Positions 44,392 to 58,650 of a DNA stretch of 64,000 nucleotides are shown piece by piece. A model generated the notes under the pieces. The model was given only the letters and a program-made list of their open reading frames with translations. It was not told the origin of the DNA and ran no database searches. The DNA comes from Dioszegia crocea (lineage: Eukaryota > Basidiomycota > Tremellomycetes > Tremellales > Bulleribasidiaceae). Each line of letters begins with the position of its first letter. Position 1 is the first letter of the stretch. The stretch is taken from assembly GCA_001600615.1 (NCBI GenBank), contig BCKK01000001.1, positions 2,147,082 to 2,211,081 on the forward strand, in the 5' to 3' direction. The translations under genes were made by a program, and so were the position numbers.

Positions 44392-46570
44392 ATGAGCCCC
44401 ACATTCCGCCCGCCCCTCTACCACACCTCCGAAGTCCTCACTGACTCCACCTCCACCCCTTTCGCAAGGCTCACATTCACCGTTTCGCCAGAGACCGAAC
44501 ACGTCGATGGAGTCTATCAACTATGGACTGATCTTCCATCCCTAAACGAAGAGGGAAACCCCATCTATAGTCCTGGAGAATGGCACGAGGTCAACTTCGC
44601 CCCCTCTGCAGCTCCCTCTTCCACCTCGACAACCAACATCTCGTCAGCCACCATCAGTCTTGGCGCACGCGCTTCTCCCCCTGCCTCCAACCCTTCCCTC
44701 TATGCCATAATCCACATTCCTTCGCACCCCGCATCTTACTCCTACACCCTCCGTCAGGCCAAGGCGTCTGGCGAAATCGTCTGGCTCGGCTCCGATGGGT
44801 CTAACGGGACCGTTATCGTCAAGCAGGGCGAGGCGTCTACCGAGGTAGTGATTGAGGCCGGGACATGGGATGGGACATTGAAGCATATGGAAGATATCGC
44901 GTGGAGCGGTGTTGCCGTTGTCACACCTTCAGAAGACGGGTGAGTTGAGCATCATATCCCATCAATCCAGCTAACATCTCCAGCCCGACCCCACCCTCCA
45001 TCGTCCAACTCCCCACTGCCGAGACTGTCACTGCCAGCCTTGTCGTCGCTGTAGGCATCAAGCCTACCGAATCGATCCCCTTCTTCCAACTCACATCCGA
45101 CACAAAGTCCAACAGCATCACCCGTAACATCGCCATGGCCGTCGCGGGCTCATCCAACAAGACCCTTGACTGTTCACCCAACAACGTCCTCCCCGCCAAG
45201 TCGCGCCAAGGGACATTCGGACGCTCAGAATCTGGCTCTCTCCCCTCCGCAGTCCAGAAAGCTCTTGCTGAGCAATCCTCCCCCGCTTTCAACATCATCG
45301 ACTCGGGTGACTCTCACGTCGTTCTCGCTCCCGCCCGAGCTGAGCGAAACGCCAATACCAACCTTGTCCTTCTCGCTTACTCCCTCGGAAACCCTCAGAC
45401 AGTCACTGTCAAAGTCCCCTCCCAAGTCGAGTCCACAAGTCCCATCCTATGCCAGATTGCTGCTTCGCGACAGCTTCTCCGGGCAAAATCCTCCCAATCC
45501 TCGATCGACGTCCAACTCGGGGCCGGACTCGTTGCGGACGTCTTCCGCTTCACCGAGATGTCCGAACTGAGAGTCGCAGGCGGGGACGATTCCATCTGGA
45601 TTTGCGCCCCTAGTGCCGAGTCAGTCCAAGTCGGCGAAGAGGAGATCGGGGAGATCGTCACTGACGGCGGCGGAGGCGAAAAAGAGGCAACAGCTCCCGT
45701 TGCCGCTAGCGAATACTCGGAAGTCGCTAGCAGTGCCAAAGCGCCTAGCGAGGCCGATACTGAATTACCGCGCGCGCGCGGATCAGGCGATGGTGAATCG
45801 GAGTATGAGGCGGGAGACGAGGATGAATCAGCCGTGCCCTCGAGGTCGGGCGGCTCGGAAAGTGGGGCATCTTGGTTCTTCAGGATGCTCGACTCGTTCC
45901 TCGTTCGGATCTGGTCTTGGATCTTTAGTCCTTCGCATGCTCAAATCTCACCCAGATCTACTGAGAGGCGGATCACAGAGGGCGAAGAGGCGGAGGCGGA
46001 GGCGGAAGTGGAGACGGAGGGTGAAACGGCAGTAGAGTCCCCCGCAGATGAGCGAACCCCGCTTTTGATGGTATGTCCTTTCGCCGCTCACTATTACAGT
46101 TGCTGACTCTTCAGACTCCCGGTCTGTCCCGGTCTACTTCCACCACATTCAATAGCCAGCTCAACAGCCCCGAATCGACATTCACCGTCCGACAAAAGGA
46201 CGCCCTCGATTCTTTGGCGAAAAGTATGGTGAATGATGATTCAACCCCTACCAAACAGTCGACAAGTACAGCCACCACTGGCCAAGCCTACGCTCATCAC
46301 TATTCGGCCGGGAGCGTGACTGTCCGATCATACACCCAGTTCACATTCACCTCGGCTCCGCCCTTCACATTCTACCTCCCGCCCGACTCCGGTGCCTGGC
46401 AGGACAAGGTCAGATTCAGTCTCAAAACTCAGATGGCGGCCAAGTGGTCTGCCGTCGATGTGGCGGTTAAGGATGCACAGGGAGGCGCGGTCGAGGTCTT
46501 GGTGGGTGAAGGCCAAGTCGAGCACCAGGGTGAGAAGGGCAGGTGGCAGGTTCAGGTTGAGCGATTGTAA
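44392..46570 (+). CDS. Unrecognised roughly 695-residue protein
   Basis: Three exons from ATG 44392 (MSPTFRPPLYHTSEVLTDST) to 46570. I do not recognise the family. The N-terminal half looks beta-rich and globular (FARLTFTVSPETEHVDGVYQ, then ATISLGARA and SYSYTLRQAKASGEIVWLG). The middle is hydrophilic, with a patch SGASWFFRMLDSFLVRIWSW that could be an amphipathic or membrane-associating helix. An acidic stretch follows, rich in GEEAEAEAEVETEGE, and then ERTPLLM, a possible acidic-dileucine sorting signal that spans the last intron. The C-terminal part is again beta-like (VTVRSYTQFTFTSAPPFTFY, then WSAVDVAVKDAQGGAVEVLV). No signal peptide and no catalytic motif are seen. It has fewer introns than its neighbours and a TATA-like box, so strong or regulated expression is possible. 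Confidence 0.85.
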
Positions 46571-47284
46571 TTCATTATTCTCCGATTTATACTTTTGGGT
46601 CTCAGTTTGCGTTGTCTACTTTTTTCTTCTGGTCCTATACACGTAGCAAATAGACAGTCTTCACCTCTCCTCCCCTTTTCCTTCTACGATCCACAGTACT
46701 ATACACATGGTTGCTTGTTTGTTCATATAGATGGCTGTTTGTTTATAGATGAGTGATGATATGACCCTTGACGACATGCATGTCTTTGATTCAGATTTAC
46801 TTCTGGCGCCGAGGATAAACTCCGAGCCATTCGTGAGGTCGTGTCTAGTGGGTCTCGACACATATGTCATGCTGTCATGGGCTCTCGAATGGCCGAATTC
46901 GCGCAGCCTGTCACGCTCGGTTCACGGGCTTCGGGTAAGCTATATATGGACAGGAGATTCAGGCGAGTCCAGTGATTTGTGAGTGATCCAGTGCTTTGTG
47001 TGACTTTTTTTCAGCTCATTCCTAGATCACGGCCATGGCATATGTCCCAATCCAGCGGTTTCCCCAGTCCGGTGGCTGTCGCTCCGAATCCAAGTGATTA
47101 GCATTTCGTAGTGCGTGTCAGTTTACATCCAGTCACGCTCGACACCAAGAGCGTAGTGATCTCTCTCCTCGTGTCCGCGCAGATACAGTGGCAGGGATGA
47201 TAGAGTTCGGCAACCAGACATGACATCGCCGGGCATCAGTCCGTAACCCATGATCTCCACGATCGCACACACCACGCCTACCAG
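46571..47284. other. Convergent intergenic region, no gene seen
   Basis: 714 nt between two stop codons. AT-rich and rich in TTTGT/GTTT words at 46600-46750. No RNA gene or repeat is recognised. Confidence 0.5.
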
Positions 47285-50200
47285 TCACCCTCCCGCTCGC
47301 TTCACCATATCGTCCAACGTAACAGCCCTATATCCCCCATCTTCACCTTGCACAAATACGGCATTGTCTCCGATATACACCGTAACGCCTCCCTTGCCAT
47401 CCACAGACTTTGCAACCCTGAACAGCGGTTTCCCAGTCTGGGCATGTGATCGACCGAGAGGCAGGAAGATGAGATCGCGCGCGGCCGCAGCTTCTTCCGC
47501 CAATGATCGGAAGGTGATTTCTGATGGGTCGGTGGAAGTGGAGGGAAGCTCCGTAGGTAGACGAATAGGAGCAGGGGAGGACGGTCGGGAGTGCCGAGAG
47601 GTAGACGAAAGGTGTTTGGATTTTGTAGGTGGGAGGGGTTTGTAAGTCGGTTTTGCCAATTTTTGCGGTGCAGATCCGCCCAGTCGCATGGCGATATCCA
47701 TAAGCTCCAAACCTTGTTTAAAGGCATGCTGCACACCACGCATCTCGAGGATGGGTGCTGGGAAGCGGGATTTCCACCATGTAAACCTAAAACATCAGCT
47801 CTGATTATACCTAGACCGGGGAATAACGTACCAGCTGGCAACTTCGTCTGGCTTGCAACCGGGGCTCGCGAGCCAGATATACAGAATTTCGATCCACTTG
47901 GGGAAGAGTTCCGCGTCGAGTAGGTGCATAAACACCGATGAGCGCAAGAGGGCGTGCCAGGGCAATACCCATTCTTCCAATGGCTCCATCTTTTGGTTAG
48001 ATGGATCAATGACGAAATCGCGTAGACTATGACCGAGTTTGGGGACGACGAATTGTAGCATGAGCTTATCCCACTCGCTCGATGTGTACATCTGGACCCA
48101 ATCAGCAATGTCCCAACCTGCGGCAAAGGGGCGACTTACGTCTTTCCGCCATTTTGCCAATTCGGCTGGAACACCCTCATTGACCTGCCATCCTCTGAGC
48201 ACAGACCGGATCCGCCTCTTGGCCAACTCTACCACTTCTTCCATTCTCGGTCCCAGCAGTGATAGCCATGGGAACACCACTCCCGCCAGCGATCGTACTT
48301 TGCCCGATCTCGACGGCTTGGGAGTCCACTCGTCGACGGCCTTTTTGATTTTCGGTAGAATGAGCTGGTCGAGGATGTTATCGCGGATGAAGGGAGGTAA
48401 GATGGGCGTCCACGACTCGAGGAGTATTACGGCGGCTTGCGGGTGGAACGCGCTCCAGTCGTTACTGCTATATCAGCCTTTGTCCAGGGAAAGCTGGCTT
48501 CGCATGAATGGCTTACTTTATGCTCGACCGTACCCGTGGCAACCACAAACTCCACAGGAGACTCTCCCATGGAGTCATGACTCTTTCGGTGTGGGCCAGT
48601 CCGGCCCCGTTGACCGCCTGTGTGCTGGTGACCAGAGTTCCCGAATCATCCGCATCTGACCGAGGCAGATTGTAGGCGTGTCGCCATCGCTTCAGTGCTA
48701 GGAGAAGCGAGTCGGATGAGATGTCTAACGGATCCCAATCCGTAAATGCCTGTTTGGTCTGTGATATCAGCTTGTTGTACCCGGGCAGACTCGTCAAACT
48801 CACAGTCACCGCGATGGCGCCGACCACAACCTCATCTAGCGCCATCGTCCGATACTCTTCCTTGAAGCTAAGGAGTGAGGTGAAACTCTCAGTCAATCCG
48901 CTGAGGACGTCTGAGCTGGATCCAGGCGTCCGGTCGTCGGCGACAGCAGCGATTGCAGAAACACATTCTTGGATCCGCTCAAGACGAGATATGCCTGACA
49001 AGTCAGCTTGATTGCTCAATTGCAAGTGGGGGCTGCAAACTTACGATTCTCGGCATCTTCAATCCGCTTTCGAGCAAGATGTTCCTCCCTCACTGCCCAT
49101 TTCCGCTTCTCCACCACATTCTTCCCCTCGCGAGCGAGCGCATCGACATCGCCTTTCGTCACGTCCATGACTATTCGCAGGTTATGCCGTAGTTCCGGTA
49201 GCTGCATGTCATCGCCAGTTGGTGTCCAATTAGATAGCGATAGACCAGCCAGGGATTGTACCTCCTTCAACTAGTCTGATCAGCTACCATGCTCAAAAAC
49301 AGGTCTGAATGCAAGAAACTCACCTCTCCACTTCTCGCATCCAATACGAGCCCTACTCCAGATGCAGCCTGATCCGACGCTTCCGCCACAATCTGCTCAT
49401 ACGTCTTATGCTCCACCTTAACTTTAACCTTCCTCTGCTTCTTCCAACTCTGCTCTGCAGGCTCTTGCTTTTTGGCGCCTCTGCCCTTACCGGCCCCGCC
49501 CCTCCTCCCACTTTTCCGCCTCTCGGCTTCTTCATCCTCACTATCTGAAACAATCTCCCCCTTTCGTCTCGCCTCCCGCTTACTGTCTTCTGTGCGCACA
49601 CCACTCGTGATACCCTGTCCCTTGAGTACCTTCCCAGCGGCAACGGGCACAGCACGACCATCTTCATTCACGCCCAATCCCTTTCCGGGAGCCCAACCGA
49701 GTTTGGACAGTAATTTAGCTCCATAGTCGTTCGAAATCTTTTGGAAGTGGGCCGCTTCGACCGATGTGAGTGGGACAGGCGTCGTTGCGGCGGGTGCGCT
49801 GGCGCGAGTGACGAAAGACCGCTGAGGCCGGGGAGCGGTGGATGCTGAAGATGAAGGTACGGGCTCTGCTGATCGACCAAAGGCAAGGGGGGCATCGGTA
49901 GGCTTAGCAGCCATAGATTGCGGCGGGGCATTTCTCGAGCCAAGTCCGCCCCGGGGTGTACTAGCGCCTGAGGCAGGCTGCGACGTTACGGCCACCAAAG
50001 GCGGGGCAGCAGCAGCCATCCTCGATGCTGAGCCGATTCCGCCTCTTCCGCCTCCTCTTGACGAAGCGCCAATTCCCCCTCGAGCTCCAATCCCAGCTTG
50101 CGGAGGTGCAGATTCCTCGCTTGGCCGAGATGGACCACTTCCAATCCCGCCTCCTAGCCCTCTTGCCGCTCCTCTCCCTTCGTGCTCATCCTCCTCATCT

Positions 50201-50730
50201 CGTATACGAGGTTCCGGCACCTCGGACCCGGAGTCATCGCTATCGTCACTATCGTCCTCATCTTCCTCGTTGTCAACATCTTCGCCCGGTGCCGAATTCA
50301 TATCCGCTTCCGGTGTCTCTGAGGGTTCTGCAGCTTTACCTGCTGAAGTAGGAACGAAATTTGGCTTTCTGACAGACATCAGCGTGGATTACAGATATCA
50401 TGGTAGCAGATCAACAGCCCGGAGGACAGAAACTCACTTGGTCCAATCTGTTCGTCCACCATTTGCGCCTCCTCGTCCACCCCGTCTACCCCGGCCACCT
50501 CCTCTTGGTACCTCATCATCACCTTCCCCAAAGATCCCTTGCCAAGCCGAGTCTTTCCCACTTCTCCCATCTAGTCGTTGCCTCTTGTTACTGCGATTCT
50601 GCTCAAATAGAGCTCGTTCAGCTCGAGAGTCGCCGTCTTCTTGCGAGTTGTAGCCGCCATCGCTCCCGCCTGATACTGAAGCATCGGAGTCAGACCCGTC
50701 TGAGAGGTACTGATTCTTCCTGCGCGGCAT
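47285..50730 (-). CDS. NTR1: G-patch spliceosome-disassembly factor TFIP11 (Ntr1/Spp382-like)
   Basis: About 1,000 residues. ATG 50730 (MPRRKNQYLSDGSDSD) is the family-like start; an in-frame ATG at 50859 would add 43 residues. An acidic N-terminal region and a Gly/Ser-rich tract (GGIGSGPSRPSEE, RGGIGSASR) precede the G-patch (NDYGAKLLSKLGWAPGKGLG) with its invariant glycines. This activates DEAH helicase Prp43 to release introns after splicing. The C-terminal GCFC-like helical domain includes NNDWSAFHPQAAVILLESW, then ILPPFIRDNILDQLILPKI, DEWTPKP and PWLSLLGPRMEEVVELAKRR. The tail is basic and Ser-rich. Several short introns fall between the G-patch and GCFC parts. Confidence 0.92.
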
Positions 50731-51620
50731 CTGGGGTGGATGTAGTGGTGGGTAGGTAAGGGTGAATCTGGTCTCCTGTAAGTTGCCCGCAAGCTCCTTG
50801 GCCTCCTTGGTCTGATAGTAGCCGGCGATCGCCGCTTTGGCGGGTGGCAAATAGAGCATCTACGGTGGCAAAAAAGCCTTCGATCTAACTGCCACACTGG
50901 ATGCACCCACTCTAAGTCAAGCTTCCTGGAGCGGTAGGAAGCAGTCCATCTAATGAAGTACAGTAGCACAACAGCGGAGCAGGATCACGAGACTAGGTAT
51001 TGCGGCAGCTGAAGTAATCCAGACTCTCCAGTGCGTGAGCACTGAGCAATCTTCGGATTAACATGGTCCCAAAAAGGTACCTTGCGGCCTCACTAATGTG
51101 ACATATGATGATACACTCACACGCATAATCATAGGGTGCTTGCACCTTGGCCTTACCTCTCGTCTCTCGCTCCCTACCTCACAGAAAAAGTCTTGATTCG
51201 CCTTGCTGTTCTCACTGCCTCATGCTCGACCCGCTTCAGAAGTTCAGCACTCAGTGATCTCAAAGTGTAATCCTTTGGGAGCTCAGCCTCCCCCTGTCAA
51301 GACTCAAAACTAGCGTTTCACCTCTTCCTGCTTCTTCTCGGGCATTATCGGACGTTTCCAAGAAGCAGCGTATGACGATGTCAGGGATGGATTCTGATAC
51401 AGTCAGTCATCCATAGATTACTCGGATCAAGTCGGAAGAACCTCGCCCTGCGTCCTCGACTGGCCAATTTCTCGCGCACTATAAGGAGGCGAGCTAAATC
51501 TTTCATACTCGCCACTCGCATCTCTCGCCTCGGACATCTGATCAATTGCGGCCTTACTGAACCCACCGCCGACTGACTCTGCTTTAGTTCTGATCTCCAT
51601 ACCATCAAGATTCAAACATC
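50731..51620. promoter_or_regulatory. Divergent intergenic region, NTR1 / small unknown gene
   Basis: 890 nt, the third largest gene-free stretch here. No coding sequence, tRNA or repeat is seen. Short non-intron ORFs are judged spurious. Confidence 0.45.
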
Positions 51621-52060
51621 ATGGGAAGTTTGCGCCTCCCTCCTGCTCCTCAGCCCGAACAGTCCACACGCACTACAACCAACGATCCCGCTCGCCAAAC
51701 TTTCTCGGCCGTAGCTTCCAGCGCTGAGCCTTTGGAAGCCTTATTCGGAGTGAACAGGGTGACCGTTGCGCGACCCTGGGATTTCGAGCTCCCCAACGGG
51801 ACCGTTATCCATACGACCGGCGTTTGTGAGTAATTTCCGTGTAGTCACCGTGACTAGGCATCCGATGCACAACTTTTAAACCTGTAGTCACCAACATCAC
51901 TGACATTTCAGTCATGGGACAAGCCGCCAGCACACCATACGCGTACCGAGTCACTGACGGTGGTCGGACCTTTGATGTCTTCGCGAGGGACGTTCAATCT
52001 GACGGCTCTTACACATCCTACGGAGGCGGAGCGTCGATCCAGAGTACAGGGAGCTCCTAG
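51621..52060 (+). CDS. Small unknown protein (117 residues)
   Basis: Two exons, 51621-51825 and 51912-52060. ATG 51621 gives MGSLRLPPAPQPEQSTRTTT, then ALFGVNRVTVARPWDFELPN. After the intron: MGQAASTPYAYRVTDGGRTF and VFARDVQSDGSYTSYGG. There is no signal peptide, membrane helix or known motif; I do not recognise it. A second acceptor at 51887 is also in frame and would insert eight residues (FTNITDIS), so two isoforms are possible. The favoured acceptor at 51911 has the usual CACTGAC branch motif. Confidence 0.65.
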
Positions 52061-52301
52061 GAGGAGAATACTGTTTCGCGTCTTTTCTTTTATGATCTAC
52101 TGCGATGTATGACTTCATCTGTCAGTCGGTCACTGTCGTTAACTCATGACTGCACACGTGCCGAGTACTCATTGCAATATTGTTTGGGCATGTTGTTAGT
52201 TACCAAGACCAATTGGCTATTTCGGGCCTGTGAACACTTTTTGCATGTCACGGCTTTTATACAAGACCTCTATAGTTTGGAATCGAAACGAAAAATTACG
52301 C

Positions 52302-53821
<1,520 letters not shown>

Positions 53822-54667
53822 TGTAGTGTTTTGGTTAGATTTAGGAAGGGTAGAGAGATGGATAGATAAGAAGGTATGAATGCAAAGAAAGTTGAAGCAG
53901 TTATCAACTTGAGTCAACGTCATGAGATGCCGCCAGGCACGCACCAAATCTCATCCCCATAGAAAAGTTAGTCCCGCGAAACGCCGAACGCGGAATGAGA
54001 GTGGCTCCGATCACGTCCGTTTCACCCCGCGGTTCCGGCGTTTCGGCTTTGGCTGGCTACCACCTGATGAGTTGGAACTCTTTCCGAGCTCTTCCGACAA
54101 CAGTGTCCTGCCTCGGAGATGCGACCGACAGCAGGTAGCATTAGCACCGCGATCTATTCAGATTCGTTCCTTATGACCCGTATCGATTTCGACTTATTCG
54201 GCGCTATCTTCTAGCTGGCGTTTCAGACTGAATTTCGATAGCATCAATCCGCTCTTTTGTTCTCACACCCTCGACCCTTCGCCAGCCAAGGATGGTCCCG
54301 GATCGCCCTCTCTACGAGTCTACCAACTATTCCACCAGCAACTCTTGACCTACAGCCTGTTCAAGACCTGAAACGACTCTGAAACAGACACGGACCCTCG
54401 CCTCGGCCAAGTCCGAAGGTGGCTGGTAACGACCGAAAGGCGGAGTCGGTATGTCCCATCTGATGGGCAGTCTGCACCTTGCGTCATCTGCCCGAGTGGC
54501 TGAACGCCGAGCGAGACCGTCGACCGAAGGAGGTGACCGCTTGAGAGATAAAATTGCTCCTTCTCTCTCATGCACTCTCATGCATCGCTTCATCTCTTCG
54601 CTTGCCAGCTGTACCACACTCAATACTCTCACCCTACTCTAATTGCCAGACACCCCGCCCTTACACC
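53822..54667. promoter_or_regulatory. Divergent promoter, GPD1 / small membrane protein
   Basis: 846 nt with no gene seen. The GPD1 side has a pyrimidine-rich leader (CTTATCTATCCATCTCTC in the minus sense) just before ATG and no TATA box. The plus-strand leader is also pyrimidine-rich (CTCTCATGCACTCTCATGC at about 54565-54584). Confidence 0.45.
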
Positions 54668-55623
54668 ATGTCACTATTCAAACGTGCGAGCTGCGCTCCG
54701 CATATGGGGGACAACGTGAGTGTCTCTTCTTTCTGCAGCCGCTCTCATCGAAGACTGGGCACAAGTGCTAATCCAACAGCCTGAAAAGACCTATGACTCC
54801 AACGGAAAGCTCTGCGGTGCGCTATCAAGCGAAGACAAGATGTACATCGCCATTGCTGGAGGATTCTGTACGTCTCATTGGATCCCGTCTCTAGCTTGGG
54901 CTAACCATAGCAGGCGGCATAGTCATTATCGGTCTCGGAATCACCTACCTTATCCGTCGCCGGCGTGCTCGTCGTTCCAACCAGGAAGAGACGCAGGACA
55001 TGCAATCAGCGTACAATGCTCCTCTTCTCGGCTGGGGCTCACAGCACCTCCGCCGTAATCACAACCCTCACCTCGATCTCTCCCCTATGTCTTCTCCCAC
55101 CATGTCGTCGCCTGACCCATCGATGCCCGGATCTCCCTACTCTCCCAATCCCGAGAAATTCCACTTCCCAATCCTATCAGCCGACGGCCACCTCCTCCCT
55201 CCCGCACCCGCTTCGGCAGCTCGCTCAGCACACCTCGTCAGCCCTGTGCTGTCCGAACGCCCACTCCCTTCCCCACCCATGGAGCAGGCTTCGTCTTTCT
55301 CCCTTCGGCCCATCTCACCGGGTAGCACAGGATCGCACGGCAACAGCGGGAGCTACGGGTATGCGCAGATCGGGAAGGATGAGCCTGCTGTAGTCGGGCT
55401 ATGGCCTGATCAGGGGTATGGCGAGTCGGACATCGGGCAGGCCAATGTTTACCTACCGGTACGATCATCCAGGCTTAGCACAATCATGGGTTCGCCCGCG
55501 TCGGTTGCTGTGCCCCAGCTCAGTCCAGGTCTAGGATACGTCCAACCCCAATCCGCGACGGTGTACAGTGCTCCGTCATACACTTACAACGAAAGGGGAG
55601 CGCTAGTTAGGGACTACAGATAA
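54668..55623 (+). CDS. Small single-pass membrane protein with a long Ser/Pro tail
   Basis: Three exons from ATG 54668 (MSLFKRASCAPHMGDN, then PEKTYDSNGKLCGALSSEDK). One transmembrane helix (IAIAGGFCGIVIIGLGITYL) is split by an intron and followed by the stop-transfer RRRRARR. The about 200-residue tail is disordered and Pro/Ser/Tyr-rich (SPMSSPTMSSPDPSMPGSPY). No signal peptide is seen, so the short N-terminus is probably extracytosolic and the tail cytosolic by the positive-inside rule (inference). Function unknown. Confidence 0.75.
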
Positions 55624-55769
55624 TTCAAGGGGGAGCATATGAGCTACGCAGGGAACGTAAAGAAGGATGAAGGCAGGCAGTATGTACAACAGATCCGCAC
55701 TATAATGCATGTATGTAATCCGTTTACAAAGAATGTCCAAATTCCCGGAACAGCAGAAACCATCCTCAA

Positions 55770-58650
55770 TCATTCCAACCGGGAGTTCTGCTGCGATAAT
55801 TGCTCAAATAGATCCTGAAGCGTCAGCTGTTGCCGAGCTGGATACGGCCAACAACTCACCGACGCCGTGGTATCCCCCTCGGGGAGGGGCTTCTTCCCAT
55901 GCTCCTCAACAATGAATTTCACAAGCATAGCCATTTGCTGTCGCGTGATGGTCGTTGCCCCTGGAGGCAGTGAGGGCGCTATCGCATCAGCCTCAACTTC
56001 TATCCAAATACAGAGCCCATCGGACTCACCATCGATTGTCGGTATCAAAAACTCATGAACTAGCAGATCCGGAATAGTGAACCTAAACTCCTTCTTATAC
56101 TTGAGACATCCCTGCATGACGTCGATCGCGCTCGGTAAGACCCGGATGGACCACTCGGGAGCTGGCTCATCCCGCCCCGGCGTAGGTTTAGGCACGGCGT
56201 GACTGGGATAGTCAATGACATAGGCCGAGTTGGCGATTGCGTTCATCTTCGGTAGAGGGCCGCCGCCAATGTGTTGGAATGGTGGACTGCCATATATCAT
56301 CTGATACAGGATACATCCGAGTGACCAGACGTCACTGGGGTAGGATAGCTGTTGTGTCAGCTTACGGCCCCATACAGAGCATTATGTAGCTTACCTTTAA
56401 CACTTTCTGGTTGTTCATCCGTTGTATAGCCTCAGGCGACATGTAGTTCACCGTGCCAATCTGGCGTGTCAGCCAAAACATCCAGATGAATTCTCAACCT
56501 TACCCCCGACTTACCTGCTGATCTCGCTGGATGTTAACTGTATCATTGGCGACAGCCTTCGCAATCCCAAAATCGATAATCTTTAGACGACCCTGAACAA
56601 GCACGAAATTGGCGGGTTTCAGATCGGTATGAACGACATTCTCGAGATGGACAGCATGTACCGCTTCGAGCATCTGTCGTCAGCTTGGCTTAACGAGCGC
56701 AACACACCTGCTGCCAATACAACCCGACAAAGTTCATATTTAATGGTTTCCCACGTTGATCATCTAGCAGTGCCGCAAAATCGATTTCCCCACATTCCAT
56801 CACCTATCCTCATTAGCGCTTCTCCTCCAGACTAAGCAAAACACTCACCATCATCAGGATCTTGGGTCTATTCCCGGGCCCAAAGGAGATTTGATGATCA
56901 ATCAACCGGATGATCCGATCATGACCCCTTAACCTCTTCAGCAGCTCAATCTCATTCGTATAGCTCTGGTACGCTTCCGCATCCGCCCTGTCCAGCGCCA
57001 CACGCTTCAGAGCGTACATTGCCCGCGTCGTGTGACATAGCACTGAGTAGACCTTGGACGATCCTCCCTTGCCTAGTGTTCCGATGCGTTCGTACGGTGT
57101 ACCATTCACCTAGCAAGTCAGCTTTGCTTCGTAGATAATAGCACGACTCATAGCTCACCATGAACGACCGCTTCCCCTGAGGCGCCACTGCAACTGGAGC
57201 AGCCGGCATGGTATTCGCCGCATTGCCAGGTGGAGGCTCGACAGGCCGTGGGGCTACGCGCGAAGGTATCATCTCAGGATTTGGATTCCGGGGCAGCGGA
57301 GGACTTCGATGTGGCTTGTGGGCGGCATCGTCGAGCATATGATCTGACGATCGAGAGTAGACATGGGCGGGCTGCAAGGGCTGGGGTGGAGGAACGCGTT
57401 GAAGTGCCGAGGTCGACGCGGCGTAGTTGTGCTGTGCCGTCGAGCGGACGGGCCGATTTTCTTGCTCGCCATATCGGTCGAAAGGGCGTGATGGGCGTTC
57501 GGGAGGCGGAGAATGGCGATACTGCGCAGAGGCAGAAGGGGGAGGTGAGGGATCATGTCGGAGATCGTGTGGTATTGATGTTGGAGCGGGGCGATGTGGA
57601 GGGGATGCGTCGTCGGGTAGGTGGTAGAGTGGTTCTGGGGATCGTGTACGGGTCTGCCGCGAGTAATTTGGTGGTGGAGGAGAAAAACGGGGAGGTAGGG
57701 CTTGTGGAGAACCTGTAACGAGTCAGACGTGCGGCTTCCAGTAGAGGCTCCTGACTCACTGATCAGAGATGGGGCAGCAGCTAGATCTTCCACTCCATCT
57801 TGCTCTTCCACAGGCGGTATCACTCTCCTTGCCGGTCCGCCAAATCTTGATAAACCCCCTACGCGTCTGCTGGTTGATGCCGCTGTAGAATGGCCTAAAG
57901 TCCGCTCCGCCAAGCCCGGAGTGGTATATGTGTGCCCTAGGGAGGGTTGATCATTGACAGCGCCGGATGATGTAGAGTGGGCAAGGGAAGGTCGGATTGT
58001 AGCTGTATGCTGCCGATACGTCGATGTCGACGCGATCTATTATATCAGCCCAATACACACTTCAGACTCACACTTTCGTCCATTTCCCGTGTGGTCCTAT
58101 CTCCCAAGCTCAGAGGCGCAGGTGACATCCTAGCCACTGGGGCCGAGACGACTCTCTGGAATCGCCGGACCCTATCTGGTAACCCAGACGCATCTCCATC
58201 GCTCGCGCCTGATGTCCGAGGCATATATCCGCGGCCAAGAGCAGCGTACGGCGGGGTGGGAACGAGTGACGAGCCTGAAGCGGTCGACGCGTCCGTCAGA
58301 CCCATAATGTGCGCTGAAGAGGCGGAGGAGTAGGCAGGCGAGTGTGTTCGGCCAGATACGGAAGGAGGGGTATTCATATTGTGGTTGATGGAGTGGGAAG
58401 TGGGGAGGTGCCATCGCTCTGGCAAGCCAGTGGCGCCGGCGCGGTCTTTACGTCCGGCCATACTTCCGCCTGAAGTTTGCGAGATTATTGAACCCTTCCG
58501 CTCCTCCTCTGCCGCCTTATCCTCCGTAACTACTCCCCAGTCAAAGTGGAAGTCGGGCACTTGGACTTCGAAAGACTCATCCTCTTCGCCTTCGAGCTTG
58601 AGGTCGTTGAACGCCCCATCGATATCCGGTTGTCTAATTGCCGTTGGCAT
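55770..58650 (-). CDS. MPS1: Spindle-checkpoint dual-specificity kinase MPS1 (TTK)
   Basis: MPS1 kinase acts at kinetochores and spindle poles. About 820 residues from ATG 58650 ([20 protein letters not shown]). The N-terminal half is disordered. The kinase domain starts at [20 protein letters not shown], then YALKRV (ATP lysine), [65 protein letters not shown] and [10 protein letters not shown]. The DTVNIQRD activation loop is diagnostic of the family. The gene ends in [12 protein letters not shown] 45-nt stop-free intron (about 55816-55860) precedes the last exon; keeping it would add 15 residues. CDC55, also a mitotic regulator, is the next gene upstream on the same strand. Confidence 0.95.

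Noticed and set aside
54470..54530. Possible tRNA-like GCCCGAGTGGCTGAACGCC segment
   Set aside because: It looks like a tRNA D-arm word, but no acceptor stem, anticodon arm or B-box follows at the required spacing.
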